Source of the DNA: Mesorhizobium sp. CU3
GTDB lineage: Bacteria > Pseudomonadota > Alphaproteobacteria > Rhizobiales > Rhizobiaceae
NCBI RefSeq assembly: GCF_006442965.1
Contig: NZ_VFWX01000017.1
Span: 62,001-126,000, forward strand
Length of the DNA: 64,000 nucleotides
Direction: 5' to 3'
Positions 53,336-62,317 of the stretch are shown here, one piece after another (the stretch's first letter is position 1; the number at the start of each line of letters is the position of its first letter). The notes below the pieces were generated by a model that worked only from the letters and a program-made list of their open reading frames with translations, was not told where the DNA came from and did no database searches. Made by a program: the position numbers and the translations under genes.

Positions 53336-53429
53336 CTGGAGCAAATTCCAGGAACCACGGTTTGGCCTAGAATTTCGCAAAAACGGGAGATTGCGTTATG
53401 GCCCTGCGGCCGGCAACAGGGCCGGACTA

Positions 53430-54515
53430 CTATCCTGCGTGGCGCAGGCTGACGCCGCTGCCCTTGTCGAACAGCACCACCTTCTCCGGATTCCAGGCGA
53501 AGCGAACCGGCTGCTCGATCGCGACGGCGGTCCTCGCGGGCACAGTCGCGCGCAGCATCGTATCGCCGACCCTCAGCGTGACGATCTTCTCGACGCCGTG
53601 GTTCTCGACATCGTGGACCTGCGCCTCCACCGGCGCGCCGCTCTCCAGATAGACATCCTCGGGGCGGATGCCGAAGACGAGCGGGCGACCCTCCGCCCCG
53701 CCACTCGTCCTGGTTCCCCCGGAAAGCGGCAGTTCGAAATTCATCGGCGCCATCACCGCTCGGTTGTCGACCAGCCTGCCGTCGATCAGGTTCATCGGCG
53801 GCGAACCTACGAAACTCGCGACATAGGTGTCGCGGGGATTGTTGTAGATCTCCTGCGGCGTGCCGGTCTGGATGATGCGGCCATGGTTGAGCACGCCGAC
53901 TTTGTCGCCCATCGACATCGCCTCGATCTGGTCGTGGGTGACGAACAGGAAGGTGGCGCCGAGCTGCATCTGCAGGTTCTTCAATTCCGTGCGCAGCGCT
54001 TCGCGCAATTTGGCGTCGAGCGCCGACAGCGGCTCATCCATCAGGAACACGCGCGGCTTGCGCACGATGGCGCGGCCGATCGAGACGCGCTGCATCTCGC
54101 CGCCCGACAGCCGGTCGGTCTTGCGGTCGAGCAGGTGCTCGATTCTCAGCGTACGCGCCGCGCGCGCGACGCGGTCCTTGATCTCGGCATCGGGCAGCCG
54201 ACGGATCTTCGGCTTCAGCGGGAATTCGAGGTTCTCGCGCACCGTGTAGCGCGGATAGAGCGAGTATTGCTGCAGCACCAGCGCCACGTCGCGCTCGGCC
54301 GCCCCCCATCCGGCGACGTCGACGCCGTCGATCAGGACCTGGCCCTCGGTCGGCTTCTCCAGCCCGGCGATCAGCCGCAAGGTCGTCGTCTTGCCGGCGC
54401 CGGTTTCGCCGAGCAGCACGAAGAACTCGCCGTCGGCGATGTCGAGGTTCAAGCCGGTCAGCGCGGTATGGCCACCGAACTTCTTGGTGATGTTCCTGAG
54501 CTCGATATGGGCCAT
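53430..54515 (-). CDS. Sugar/polyol ABC transporter ATP-binding protein (second ATPase)
   Basis: This 361-residue MalK/UgpC-type ATPase has Walker A GETGAGKTT, signature LSGGEMQRVSIGRAI, Walker B VFLMDEPLSALDAK, H-loop THDQIEAMSMGD and a C-terminal OB region. It differs from the neighbouring ATPase in its Walker A and signature (GEM versus GDM), so the operon codes for two distinct ATPases that probably work as a heterodimer. Its start shares one base with the upstream stop. It is the last gene of the leftward operon. Confidence 0.94.
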   Translation of the reverse strand: MAHIELRNITKKFGGHTALTGLNLDIADGEFFVLLGETGAGKTTTLRLIAGLEKPTEGQVLIDGVDVAGWGAAERDVALVLQQYSLYPRYTVRENLEFPLKPKIRRLPDAEIKDRVARAARTLRIEHLLDRKTDRLSGGEMQRVSIGRAIVRKPRVFLMDEPLSALDAKLREALRTELKNLQMQLGATFLFVTHDQIEAMSMGDKVGVLNHGRIIQTGTPQEIYNNPRDTYVASFVGSPPMNLIDGRLVDNRAVMAPMNFELPLSGGTRTSGGAEGRPLVFGIRPEDVYLESGAPVEAQVHDVENHGVEKIVTLRVGDTMLRATVPARTAVAIEQPVRFAWNPEKVVLFDKGSGVSLRHAG

Positions 54516-55618
54516 TACAGCCTCACCCCCAATGACTTGCCGCTTGCCGTGTCGAAGAAATGCGCCTGCTCCGGATCGATGCGGGCATGGACCTTCTCGC
54601 CCGGCCCCGAAACGTAACCGGCCTTGGTCCGGGCGCGCAGCATCTTGGAGCCGACCTTGAGATCGACGATGTCGAAGGAGCCGAGCGGCTCGATGATCTG
54701 CGCCTCGACCGGCATGTAGCCCGGCGCGGCTTCGCGCCGGACGAGCACTCCCTCGGGACGGATGCCGAGCGTCAGGCCGCCACTGGAGTGCCCGTTGAGC
54801 TTGGACAAAAGCTCACGCGGAAATTCGAAACCGCCCGGCGCCTCGCCGATCGACACGCGCGCCGCATTGGCCTCCCCGGCGACGCCGGCCTCGACGATGT
54901 TCATCACCGGGCTGCCGACGAATTGCGCCACGAACAAATTGGCCGGGCGCGAATAGACGTCGTCCGGCGTGCCGACCTGCTGGATGAAGCCCTCATGCAT
55001 GATGACGATGCGGTCGGCCAGGCTCATCGCCTCGATCTGGTCGTGGGTGACGTAGATCGTCGTCGAGCCCTGCTTGACGTGCAGGCGCTTGATCTCGGCC
55101 CGCATCTCCTCGCGCAGCTTGGCGTCGAGCGCCCCGATCGGCTCGTCCATCAGCATCGCCTTGGGGCGCCGCACCAGCGCGCGCCCGATCGCCACGCGCT
55201 GCATGTCGCCGCCGGAGAGCGCCGACGGCTTCTTCTCGAGCAGGTCGCTGATACGCAGGACGCGGGCGACCTCGCGCACCGCCTTGTCGACCTCGCCGCT
55301 GCCCATGCGGGTGGCGCGCAGCGGAAAGGCGATATTCTCGAAAACGTTCATGTGCGGGTAGAGCGAGAAAGACTGGAACACCATGGCGATGTCGCGGTCG
55401 GCGGCCTTGAGATGCTGCACCGCCTTGCCGTCGATCAGGATGTCGCCCTTGTCGATCGTCTCCAGCCCGGCGATGGCGCGCAGCGTCGTCGTCTTGCCAC
55501 AGCCCGACTGCCCGAGCAGCACGATGAACTCGTTGTCTGCGATGGCTAGGTTGAGGTTGTGGATGACCTGGACGGCGCCGAAGAATTTCTCGATGCCGCG
55601 AAGTTCTATCTGCGTCAC
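54515..55618 (-). CDS. Sugar/polyol ABC transporter ATP-binding protein (first ATPase)
   Basis: This 367-residue ATPase has Walker A GQSGCGKTT, signature LSGGDMQRVAIGRAL, Walker B AMLMDEPIGALDAK, H-loop THDQIEAMSLAD and an OB-type C-terminus ending GKSLGVRL. It starts with GTG at 55618, overlapping the small membrane protein's stop (GTGA). Rhizobial glycerol-type transporters (GlpS/GlpT) also use two ATPases; gene order here differs from that operon. Confidence 0.94.
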   Translation of the reverse strand: MTQIELRGIEKFFGAVQVIHNLNLAIADNEFIVLLGQSGCGKTTTLRAIAGLETIDKGDILIDGKAVQHLKAADRDIAMVFQSFSLYPHMNVFENIAFPLRATRMGSGEVDKAVREVARVLRISDLLEKKPSALSGGDMQRVAIGRALVRRPKAMLMDEPIGALDAKLREEMRAEIKRLHVKQGSTTIYVTHDQIEAMSLADRIVIMHEGFIQQVGTPDDVYSRPANLFVAQFVGSPVMNIVEAGVAGEANAARVSIGEAPGGFEFPRELLSKLNGHSSGGLTLGIRPEGVLVRREAAPGYMPVEAQIIEPLGSFDIVDLKVGSKMLRARTKAGYVSGPGEKVHARIDPEQAHFFDTASGKSLGVRL

Positions 55619-55836
55619 TGCCGGGCCCCCTCATGCGCCGCGGCGCCGGTTTCTTCTGCGCGCTCCGGCGCGATCTTGGACGTGATGTTGAAGCCGATCA
55701 GCCCGGCCAGGATGATCGTCACGCCATAGGAATGCAGGCCAAGGCTCCATGGCTGGCAAAGCGCGACGATGCCCAGCACCATCAGGATCTGCGAGGCCGG
55801 CAGAAGATACTTCTGGTTGACGGCGCGAAAGCTCAT
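55615..55836 (-). CDS. Small two-helix membrane protein of the ABC operon
   Basis: This 73-residue protein has two hydrophobic segments (LPASQILMVLGIVALCQPW and SYGVTIILAGLIGFNIT) and a charged tail (SKIAPERAEETGAAAHEGAR). It is joined to its neighbours by 4-base overlaps on both sides (ATGA with the permease stop, GTGA with the ATPase), so it is certainly translated with the operon. I do not recognise the family; a small accessory subunit of the transporter is likely. Confidence 0.78.
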   Translation of the reverse strand: MSFRAVNQKYLLPASQILMVLGIVALCQPWSLGLHSYGVTIILAGLIGFNITSKIAPERAEETGAAAHEGARQ

Positions 55837-56789
55837 TTGCGGATCGCTCCGAAGGTCACACCCCGCAGCAGGTGGTTGCGCAGCAGGAAGGTGAAGATCG
55901 CGACCGGAAGCAGGAACAGGAAGGTGCCTGCCGCGATCGTCGTCCAGTCCGGCAGGCCGGAGCCGATCTGCGATGGGATGAAGGGCGGCGCCGTCTGCGC
56001 GCGTCGGTTGGTCATGATCAGCGCGAAGGCGTATTCGTTCCAGGCGGTGATGAAGCAGAACACGGCGGTGGCGGCGATGCCGGTCGCAGCTTCCGGCAGC
56101 ACGATCTTGAAGAAGGCCTGCATGCGCGTGTAGCCGTCGACGAGCGCTGCTTCCTCATATTCCTTCGGGATCTCGTCCATGAAGCCCTTCATCAGCCAGA
56201 CCGAGAAGGACAGGTTGAAGGCGACGTAGAGGATGATCAGGCCGATATGCGAATCGTTGAGGCCGACCATCCGGTACATCAGGAACATCGGTATTGCGAC
56301 CACGACCGGCGGCAGCATGCGCGTCGACAGGATGAAGAACAGAAGGTCCGCTTCGCCCGCGATCTTGAAGCGCGAGAAGCCGTAGGCGGTGAAAGTTCCC
56401 ATGCCGACGGCGAGCACCGTGCTGATCACCGCCACGATAAGGCTGTTCATGAAGCGGTTGGGATATTGCGAAAGCTGCACGTCCTTGCCGACCTTCAGCA
56501 CCCGCTCGCCGCCGTCATAGATGCGCTTTTCCCACCAGGGCGCCGCCTCGTAGACCTGCGGCTCGACGGGCTTCTGCATCTGCACGCGCTTGGTGAACAG
56601 ACGGATGAAGGGCGTGACTTCCGGCTGGAAGAGGACGGTCGGCGGCACGCTGACGGCGAGTTCCTTCGGCTTGAACGCGGTGGAGGCGATCCAGTAGATC
56701 GGCGCAAGGAAAATCAGCGTCGCGACCAGCACCGCGACGATTGCCGCGCGGTTGAGGGCAACCTCGGAAGAAGTGCGGACGGCGGCCAT
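55833..56789 (-). CDS. Sugar/polyol ABC transporter permease (MalG-like)
   Basis: This 318-residue permease has six helices. The loop after helix 1 is long (about 100 residues, including TKRVQMQKPVEPQVYEAAPW) and faces the periplasm, an uncommon feature for MalG types. The EAA loop reads EYEEAALVDGYTRMQAFFKI. It starts one base after the stop of the MalF-like gene and overlaps the small membrane protein gene. Confidence 0.93.
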   Translation of the reverse strand: MAAVRTSSEVALNRAAIVAVLVATLIFLAPIYWIASTAFKPKELAVSVPPTVLFQPEVTPFIRLFTKRVQMQKPVEPQVYEAAPWWEKRIYDGGERVLKVGKDVQLSQYPNRFMNSLIVAVISTVLAVGMGTFTAYGFSRFKIAGEADLLFFILSTRMLPPVVVAIPMFLMYRMVGLNDSHIGLIILYVAFNLSFSVWLMKGFMDEIPKEYEEAALVDGYTRMQAFFKIVLPEAATGIAATAVFCFITAWNEYAFALIMTNRRAQTAPPFIPSQIGSGLPDWTTIAAGTFLFLLPVAIFTFLLRNHLLRGVTFGAIRK

Positions 56790-56790
56790 G

Positions 56791-57696
56791 TCAGCGCTCC
56801 TTCACCTTGTTGAGGTACTTCACGTAGAGGTTGGTGATGGCCAGCACCATGATCAGCACGATGTAGGCCAGCGCACAGGACTTGCCGGTATCCCACTGCT
56901 GGAAGGCCTGCTTGTAGAGCCGGATCGCGATCAGTTCGGCGGTCGGCTGGGTGGTCATCGTGTAGGCGATGTCGAAGGTCTTGAAGGCCTCCATGGTGCG
57001 GAAGATCAGCGCGATAAGCAGGATCGGCGAGACCAGCGGCAAGGTGATGCGGGTGAAGGTGTACCACCAGCCGGCGCGGTCGATCGCCGCCGCTTCGTAG
57101 AGATGCTGCGGCACGGCCGACAAGCCGGCGAGCGAGAGCAGCATGACGAAGGGCGACCACATCCAGATGTCGGTGATCGCGACCGCATAGAGCGCGCTGT
57201 CGGGATTGGACAGCCAGGCAAAGTCGCCCAGGCCGAAGACGTAGTTGATCGGTCCCCAGGACGGGCTGTAGAGCAGCTGCCAGAACAGGCCGACCACCGC
57301 CGCCGACATCATCATCGGCAACAAAAGCAGCGTGGTGATCAGACCCTTCATCGGGAAGCTGCGGTTGAGCAGCAGCGCCAGACCGAAGCCGACGATCATC
57401 TGCCCGGCGACGGATACGATGACGTATTTCGCGGTGATGACGAAGTTCGACCAGATGTGGTCGTCGCTCAGCAGTTCGCGATAGTTCTGCAGGCCGACGA
57501 ACTGCCAGGGCTCTGTGCGGTTGGCGGCGAAATTGGTGAAGGAATAGCCCAGCGAATAGATCAGCGGGAAGATGTTGAAGACGATCAGGAAAACCAGCGT
57601 CGGGATGATGAACAGGTTGCGGATGGTCAGATCCGACCAGCCGCGCGCGGCGGCCCTGGAGGCCGGATCGAGATGGGTGAGGGCTACCGAAGCCAA
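56791..57696 (-). CDS. Sugar/polyol ABC transporter permease (MalF-like)
   Basis: This 301-residue permease with six helices starts MASVALTHLDPASRAAARGW. The first helix is about 27-50 and the EAA loop reads HLYEAAAIDRAGWWYTFTRI. It forms the channel with the MalG-like partner. It lies 66 bases after the binding-protein gene, with a hairpin in between. Confidence 0.93.
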   Translation of the reverse strand: MASVALTHLDPASRAAARGWSDLTIRNLFIIPTLVFLIVFNIFPLIYSLGYSFTNFAANRTEPWQFVGLQNYRELLSDDHIWSNFVITAKYVIVSVAGQMIVGFGLALLLNRSFPMKGLITTLLLLPMMMSAAVVGLFWQLLYSPSWGPINYVFGLGDFAWLSNPDSALYAVAITDIWMWSPFVMLLSLAGLSAVPQHLYEAAAIDRAGWWYTFTRITLPLVSPILLIALIFRTMEAFKTFDIAYTMTTQPTAELIAIRLYKQAFQQWDTGKSCALAYIVLIMVLAITNLYVKYLNKVKER

Positions 57697-57717
57697 CGAA
57701 TGTCTCCCTGAAAACAG

Positions 57718-57750
57718 GAATGCCGGAGGGGAAACCCTCCTCCGGCATTC
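57718..57750 (-). other. Hairpin between the binding-protein and permease genes
   Basis: GAATGCCGGAGG (57718-57729) and CCTCCGGCATTC (57739-57750) form a 12-bp perfect stem with a 9-base loop, 13 bases after the binding-protein stop. No T-run follows, so it should stabilise the upstream message rather than end it. Confidence 0.68.
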
Positions 57751-57762
57751 TGCCTGCGATGC

Positions 57763-59079
57763 TTACTTGTAGCGATTGTACTTGGTGAAGGTCGCCTTCC
57801 AGTCGGCGGCGGTCTTGTCGAGCGCCTCCTGGGCGGTGCCTTTGCCGCCGACCACGAACGGATAGATGTTCTGGTTCAGCTGATCGAGCACTTCGGCGTA
57901 TTCGGGCGTTGCCCAGAAATCCTTGACCATGAACATCGTGTCGTAGAACGCCTTGTTGTAGGGCGTGGCGTTCTGGAAGGATTCGGACTTCAGCACGGCC
58001 TGGCTGCAGGTGTAGCCGCCGAGCTCGGCCCATTTCTTCTGCGTCTCGTCCTTGATGAACCATTCAAGGAACTTCATCGACTCGTCCTTGTTCTTCGAAT
58101 ACGAGACGACCGAGATGCCCTGGCCGCCGAGAGCGGCGAAGCGCTTGCCGTCCGGACCGGCAGGGTTGGCGAAGAAGCCGGTGACGTCGGCATAGGGGTT
58201 GGTGGCCTTGTTCACCAGCGGCGGGAAGAAGGCGAAGAAGTTCATGCTCATCGCCGCGAGACCGCCGGTGATCGCCTGGTTGTCCTCCACGAAGAAGGTC
58301 TTGCCCCAGCCGGGAGGCGTGAACTTGTAGAGCTCCTTGTACATTTCGAGGCCGGCGACAGCCTCCTTCGAGTTGATGATGCCGTCGACCTTGTAGGTGG
58401 CGTAGTCGCCGAGATCGCCGCCATGGCTGAAGATGGAGCTCTCGACGCCCATCGCCATCGCGTCATAGGAATTGTCGGTGTAGATGGCGATGCCGTAGCG
58501 CTTCTGATCAGGACGATGGAAGAACTCCGCGATGTCGCGCAGCTGCGCGTAGGTTGTCGGCACGGCGAGGTCGTAGCCATACTTGGCCTTGAAGGCTTCC
58601 TTCTCCTTCGGGTCCTCGAACCAGTCCTTGCGGTAGGACCAGCCGATCGCGTCGCCTTCCAGCGGGATCGCCCAGTATTTGCCGGAACCGCCGGGATATT
58701 CGGCGTAGTATTTGATGGTCGCGGGGGCCATCACGTCGCCCAGCTTATGCTGGTTGAAGAAGTCGGTCAGGTCGACATAGTGGCCCTGCGTCGAACCGGC
58801 GCCCAGCCATTGCGAGTCGCCGACCACCATGTCGTAGGCATCGCCATGCGCGTTGAACTCGGTGAAGGCCTTGGTCTGGAAATCCGGCCACGGCGTCGTC
58901 TGCACCGTAACCTTCACGCCTGTCTCGGCCGTATAGTCGTTGACGAGTTCCTGCAGATAGTTCGCCGGATCCCATTCCGCCCAGAAGATGGTGAGTTCCT
59001 TGTCTTGCGCGCGGACCGATGTTCCGCAGGCAAGCGCCAGCCCGATACCAGCGATTACGCTGGTCACTATCTTGCGCAT
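57763..59079 (-). CDS. Sugar/polyol ABC transporter substrate-binding protein
   Basis: This 438-residue periplasmic protein has signal peptide MRKIVTSVIAGIGLALACGT, ending near VRAQD. Family 1 features include LTIFWAEWDPANYLQELVND and MVVGDSQWLGAGSTQGHYVD, with an aromatic-rich site. It is the first gene of the leftward operon, with a GGGAGG site just before the ATG at 59079. The promoter about 160 bases upstream carries TGGTATTACCA. The ligand is not known; a polyol or sugar acid fits the neighbours. Confidence 0.94.
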   Translation of the reverse strand: MRKIVTSVIAGIGLALACGTSVRAQDKELTIFWAEWDPANYLQELVNDYTAETGVKVTVQTTPWPDFQTKAFTEFNAHGDAYDMVVGDSQWLGAGSTQGHYVDLTDFFNQHKLGDVMAPATIKYYAEYPGGSGKYWAIPLEGDAIGWSYRKDWFEDPKEKEAFKAKYGYDLAVPTTYAQLRDIAEFFHRPDQKRYGIAIYTDNSYDAMAMGVESSIFSHGGDLGDYATYKVDGIINSKEAVAGLEMYKELYKFTPPGWGKTFFVEDNQAITGGLAAMSMNFFAFFPPLVNKATNPYADVTGFFANPAGPDGKRFAALGGQGISVVSYSKNKDESMKFLEWFIKDETQKKWAELGGYTCSQAVLKSESFQNATPYNKAFYDTMFMVKDFWATPEYAEVLDQLNQNIYPFVVGGKGTAQEALDKTAADWKATFTKYNRYK

Positions 59080-59241
59080 AGTTTTCCTCCCTTGTGCGCA
59101 TTCTACCTTGTCATGCGAGCCGGCAGCGTGGTCGGCCCTGGTAGTTCCTCCCGTGATGGCGCTTTTCCGGTTTCGGGCCTCCTCGCCCGGTCGGAAATGG
59201 ATCGCAGCCTTCACTTTCGATCCGCATTATTTGTACTGATC

Positions 59242-59252
59242 TGGTATTACCA
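59242..59252. promoter_or_regulatory. TGGTATTACCA operator in the promoter of the two-ATPase ABC operon, site 2
   Basis: This is the same 11-base palindrome as at 44884-44894. On the minus strand it fills the 17-base spacer between TTGAAT (-35) and TACAAA (-10), which would start the binding-protein operon. The rest of 59080-59436 is leader sequence and the end of the tetR-like gene region; no coding frame is supported there. Confidence 0.65.
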
Positions 59253-59436
59253 ATTCAAGACGGTCGTCAAGCGCTTTCTTGGGTGGCCGGAAGCGGTCCG
59301 GCAAGCCAATCGCGACAGTATCTGTCTGTTTTCCCTTGTTTTTCCTACTCCTTGATAGGTGAGGCCCTTGCTTTCAGCCTCTTGTCATCACCAATATCAA
59401 CAGCGGGCTCCGCAATCTGGTCCAACCAGATCGTGG

Positions 59437-60126
59437 TCATTCACGACCGGACGCCGGCAAAGTCGCATCGGATTTCAGCCCAGCTTCCGCCACGGCCGTC
59501 CGCACCAGCGCGCCCGCCGCCCATTGCGCGACCGACGCCATCGCTTGGCTGTCCAGCCCCCACATGTCTTTCAGCACGATCAGCACCTCGACGCCGAACA
59601 TCATGGACAGCGCCTGCGCGAGCCGCTTGAACTTGCGCGGCGGCAGCCGGCCCTTGAGCGGCGCGATCGCATCCTTCAGGAGATCGACGCGGTGGCCGCG
59701 CGTGAAGGCAGGCTCGGAGCCGAGCGTGCCCGCCTGCCGCCGCGCCCATTGGTCGAGCGAAAGCTTCAGCGCCGCCTTGAACGTCGCTTCGAAAGCCTCG
59801 ATGCGCGGCATGGCGGTAGCGAACAATTCCGCCACGCGCCGCTCGGGATCGTCCGAGGCCGATTTCCAGGTCAGGATCGGCCCCAGCCCTTCGTCGACGA
59901 CCGCCTGCACAAGCGCCGCCTGGCTTGGAAAGTAGCGATAGGCCGTCGCCCGGGAAACCTGCGCCGCTTCCGCCACCTCGCTCACCGAAGGCGTCACGCC
60001 GGCCTGCATCAGCCGCGTCGCCGTCTCCAGCATCAGCCGCCTCGTGCGGGCGCGCGGCCCTTTTTCGGGCAGCGACGTCGGCTCGGCGGCATCGCCGGCG
60101 GCGACTGATTGACGTGAGACATCCAT
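59437..60126 (-). CDS. TetR family transcriptional regulator
   Basis: This 229-residue protein has an N-terminal TetR helix-turn-helix (TPSVSEVAEAAQVSRATAYR followed by YFPSQAALVQAV) and a helical ligand domain. It starts MDVSRQSVAAGD at 60126; an ATG at 60150 would overlap the proposed operator. It is divergent from the Tm-1-like/PEP-hydrolase-like/cupin unit and very probably controls it. No ligand can be assigned. Confidence 0.9.
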   Translation of the reverse strand: MDVSRQSVAAGDAAEPTSLPEKGPRARTRRLMLETATRLMQAGVTPSVSEVAEAAQVSRATAYRYFPSQAALVQAVVDEGLGPILTWKSASDDPERRVAELFATAMPRIEAFEATFKAALKLSLDQWARRQAGTLGSEPAFTRGHRVDLLKDAIAPLKGRLPPRKFKRLAQALSMMFGVEVLIVLKDMWGLDSQAMASVAQWAAGALVRTAVAEAGLKSDATLPASGRE

Positions 60127-60133
60127 GCCAATA

Positions 60134-60149
60134 TGATACGCGCGTCTCA
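60134..60149. promoter_or_regulatory. Candidate TetR operator
   Basis: TGATACGCGCGTCTCA is a 16-base palindrome symmetric at 7 of 8 base pairs, eight bases upstream of the regulator's start codon and 95 upstream of the Tm-1-like gene. Its length and position fit a TetR-type operator. It is the only such palindrome in the divergent gap. Confidence 0.5.
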
Positions 60150-60243
60150 AAAAAATGCAATGACCTCACCATGGATTGGTTACATTGACGCTCTCCGCAT
60201 CGAGCATCGCCGCCTCTGAGCCCATCGGCAGAGAGACGCCTCC

Positions 60244-61440
60244 ATGAGGCGCATCTACGTCGTGGGCACCGCCGACACCAAAGGCGAGGAGCTGGCCTTC
60301 CTGGCCAATGCCGTCACCGTTGCCGGCGGCGCCGTCGTCCGCGTCGACATCGGCACGCGTGGCGCCACCGTCCCGGTCGACATCGAGGCAAGCGAGGTCG
60401 CGGCGCATCATCCGGATGGCGCCGGCGCCGTGCTCGGCATCGACGATCGCGGCAAGGCCGTTGCCGGCATGGGCATTGCCTTCACCCGCTTCATTCAATC
60501 GCGCGACGACGTTGCCGGCGTCATCGGCATCGGCGGTGGCGGCGGCACCTCGATCATCACCGCCGGCATGCGCGCGCTGCCGCTCGGTGTGCCGAAGCTC
60601 ATGGTCTCGACGCTGGCCTCCGGCGACACCGCGCCTTACGTCGACGTCTCCGACATCATCATGATGCCGTCGGTGACCGACATGGCCGGACTCAACCGGC
60701 TGTCACGTGTCGTGCTGCACAACGCCGCCCACGCGATCGCCGGCATGGCGGCAAAGCCGGCGCCAACCGCCGCGGGCAAGCCGGCGCTCGGCCTGACCAT
60801 GTTCGGCGTCACCACGCCTTGCGTGACGGCGATCGTCGAGCACTTGCGTGCCGACCATGACTGCATGGTCTTCCACGCCACCGGCACCGGCGGCCGCTCG
60901 ATGGAGAAGCTTGCCGATTCCGGCCTGCTCGCCGGCGTCCTCGACATCACCACGACGGAAGTCTGCGATCTGCTCTTCGGCGGCGTGCTGCCGGCGACGC
61001 AGGATCGCTTCGGGGCGATTGCCCGCACGAAGCTGCCCTATGTCGGCTCGGTCGGCGCACTCGACATGGTCAATTTCTGGGCGCCGGCGACCATTCCGGA
61101 AAAATATCGCGGCCGGTTGTTCTACGAGCACAATCCAAACGTCACGCTGATGCGCACCACGGCGGACGAGTGCCGCATGATCGGCGAATGGATCGGCACC
61201 CGCCTCGCCCGCTGCGAAGGCCCTGTGCGCTTCCTGATCCCGGAAAAAGGCGTGTCGGCGCTCGATATAGAAGGCGGCGCCTTCTTCGACCCGGAGGCCG
61301 ACGCCGCGCTGTTCGAGGCGATCGAGCGGACGATCAAGCCGACCCGGAACCGCACCGTGATGCGCCTGCCGCTGCACATCAACGATCCGGCCTTCGCCAA
61401 GGCCGCGGCCGAAACTTTCCTCGACATCGCCAAGAAGTGA
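60244..61440 (+). CDS. Tm-1-like ATP-binding domain protein (UPF0261)
   Basis: This 398-residue protein starts MRRIYVVGTADTKGEELAFL and has the Gly-rich IGIGGGGGTSIITAGMRALP, GVPKLMVSTLASGDTAPYVD and MFGVTTPCVTAIVEHL segments of UPF0261, including the Lys/Thr/Asp phosphate-binding region seen in the Tm-1 N-domain. It matches the first half of tomato Tm-1, which blocks tobamovirus replication by binding the viral replicase. The bacterial function is unknown. The TIM-barrel gene follows six bases downstream. Confidence 0.9.
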   Translation: MRRIYVVGTADTKGEELAFLANAVTVAGGAVVRVDIGTRGATVPVDIEASEVAAHHPDGAGAVLGIDDRGKAVAGMGIAFTRFIQSRDDVAGVIGIGGGGGTSIITAGMRALPLGVPKLMVSTLASGDTAPYVDVSDIIMMPSVTDMAGLNRLSRVVLHNAAHAIAGMAAKPAPTAAGKPALGLTMFGVTTPCVTAIVEHLRADHDCMVFHATGTGGRSMEKLADSGLLAGVLDITTTEVCDLLFGGVLPATQDRFGAIARTKLPYVGSVGALDMVNFWAPATIPEKYRGRLFYEHNPNVTLMRTTADECRMIGEWIGTRLARCEGPVRFLIPEKGVSALDIEGGAFFDPEADAALFEAIERTIKPTRNRTVMRLPLHINDPAFAKAAAETFLDIAKK

Positions 61441-61446
61441 GACCCG

Positions 61447-62313
61447 ATGGCCGCCATTCCGCGCAAGAAAATCCTCGAGAAATTCCGCAAGATGATCGCC
61501 GAGGGCGTGCCGATCGTCGGCGGCGGCGCCGGCACCGGCCTGTCGGCCAAGGCCGAGGAAGCCGGCGGCATCGACCTGATCATCATCTACAATTCCGGCC
61601 GCTACCGCATGGCCGGGCGCGGCTCGGCCGCCGGCCTGCTCGCCTATGGCAACGCCAATGAGATTGTCAAGGAAATGGCCTATGAGGTGCTGCCGGTGGT
61701 GAAGAAGACGCCGGTGCTGGCCGGCGTCAACGGCACCGACCCCTTCGTGATCATGCCGCTGCTTTTAGCCGAGCTGAAAACGATGGGCTTTTCCGGCGTG
61801 CAGAATTTCCCGACTGTCGGCCTGTTCGACGGCACCATGCGCCGCAGCTTCGAGGAGACCGGCATGGGCTTCGGCCTCGAGGTCGAAATGATCGCCGAGG
61901 CGCACAAGCTCGACCTCCTGACCACGCCTTACGTCTTCAACCCGGACGAAGCGCGCGCCATGGCACGAGCCGGCGCCGACATCGTCGTTGCCCATATGGG
62001 TGTGACCACCGGCGGCTCGATCGGCGCCACCTCGGCGAAATCGCTCGACGATTGCGTGGTCGAGATCGACGCCATCGCCAATGCCGCAAGGTCGGTGCGC
62101 AAGGATGTCATCCTGCTCTGCCATGGCGGGCCGATCTCGATGCCCGACGACGCCCGCTACATCCTCGACCGCTGCAAGGGCCTGCACGGCTTTTACGGCG
62201 CAAGCTCGATGGAGCGGCTGCCGGCGGAAGCGGCAATCGCCAGGCAGACGGCGGATTTCAAGGCCGTCACGCTGCACGACCCGAAGACGGCGCAGAAGAA
62301 AAAGAAGGGATGA
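61447..62313 (+). CDS. Phosphoenolpyruvate-hydrolase-like TIM-barrel protein
   Basis: This 288-residue single-domain barrel has IVGGGAGTGLSAKAEEAGGI, IIYNSGRYRMAGRGSAAGLL, VLAGVNGTDPF, FSGVQNFPTVGLFDG and VVAHMGVTTGGSIGA, the family's conserved segments. It corresponds to the C-terminal half of Tm-1. Members are annotated as PEP-hydrolase or TIM-barrel signal proteins, but activity is unproven for most. It lies between the Tm-1-like gene (6 bases) and a cupin (4 bases) on one transcript. Confidence 0.9.
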   Translation: MAAIPRKKILEKFRKMIAEGVPIVGGGAGTGLSAKAEEAGGIDLIIIYNSGRYRMAGRGSAAGLLAYGNANEIVKEMAYEVLPVVKKTPVLAGVNGTDPFVIMPLLLAELKTMGFSGVQNFPTVGLFDGTMRRSFEETGMGFGLEVEMIAEAHKLDLLTTPYVFNPDEARAMARAGADIVVAHMGVTTGGSIGATSAKSLDDCVVEIDAIANAARSVRKDVILLCHGGPISMPDDARYILDRCKGLHGFYGASSMERLPAEAAIARQTADFKAVTLHDPKTAQKKKKG

Positions 62314-62317
62314 GGCT

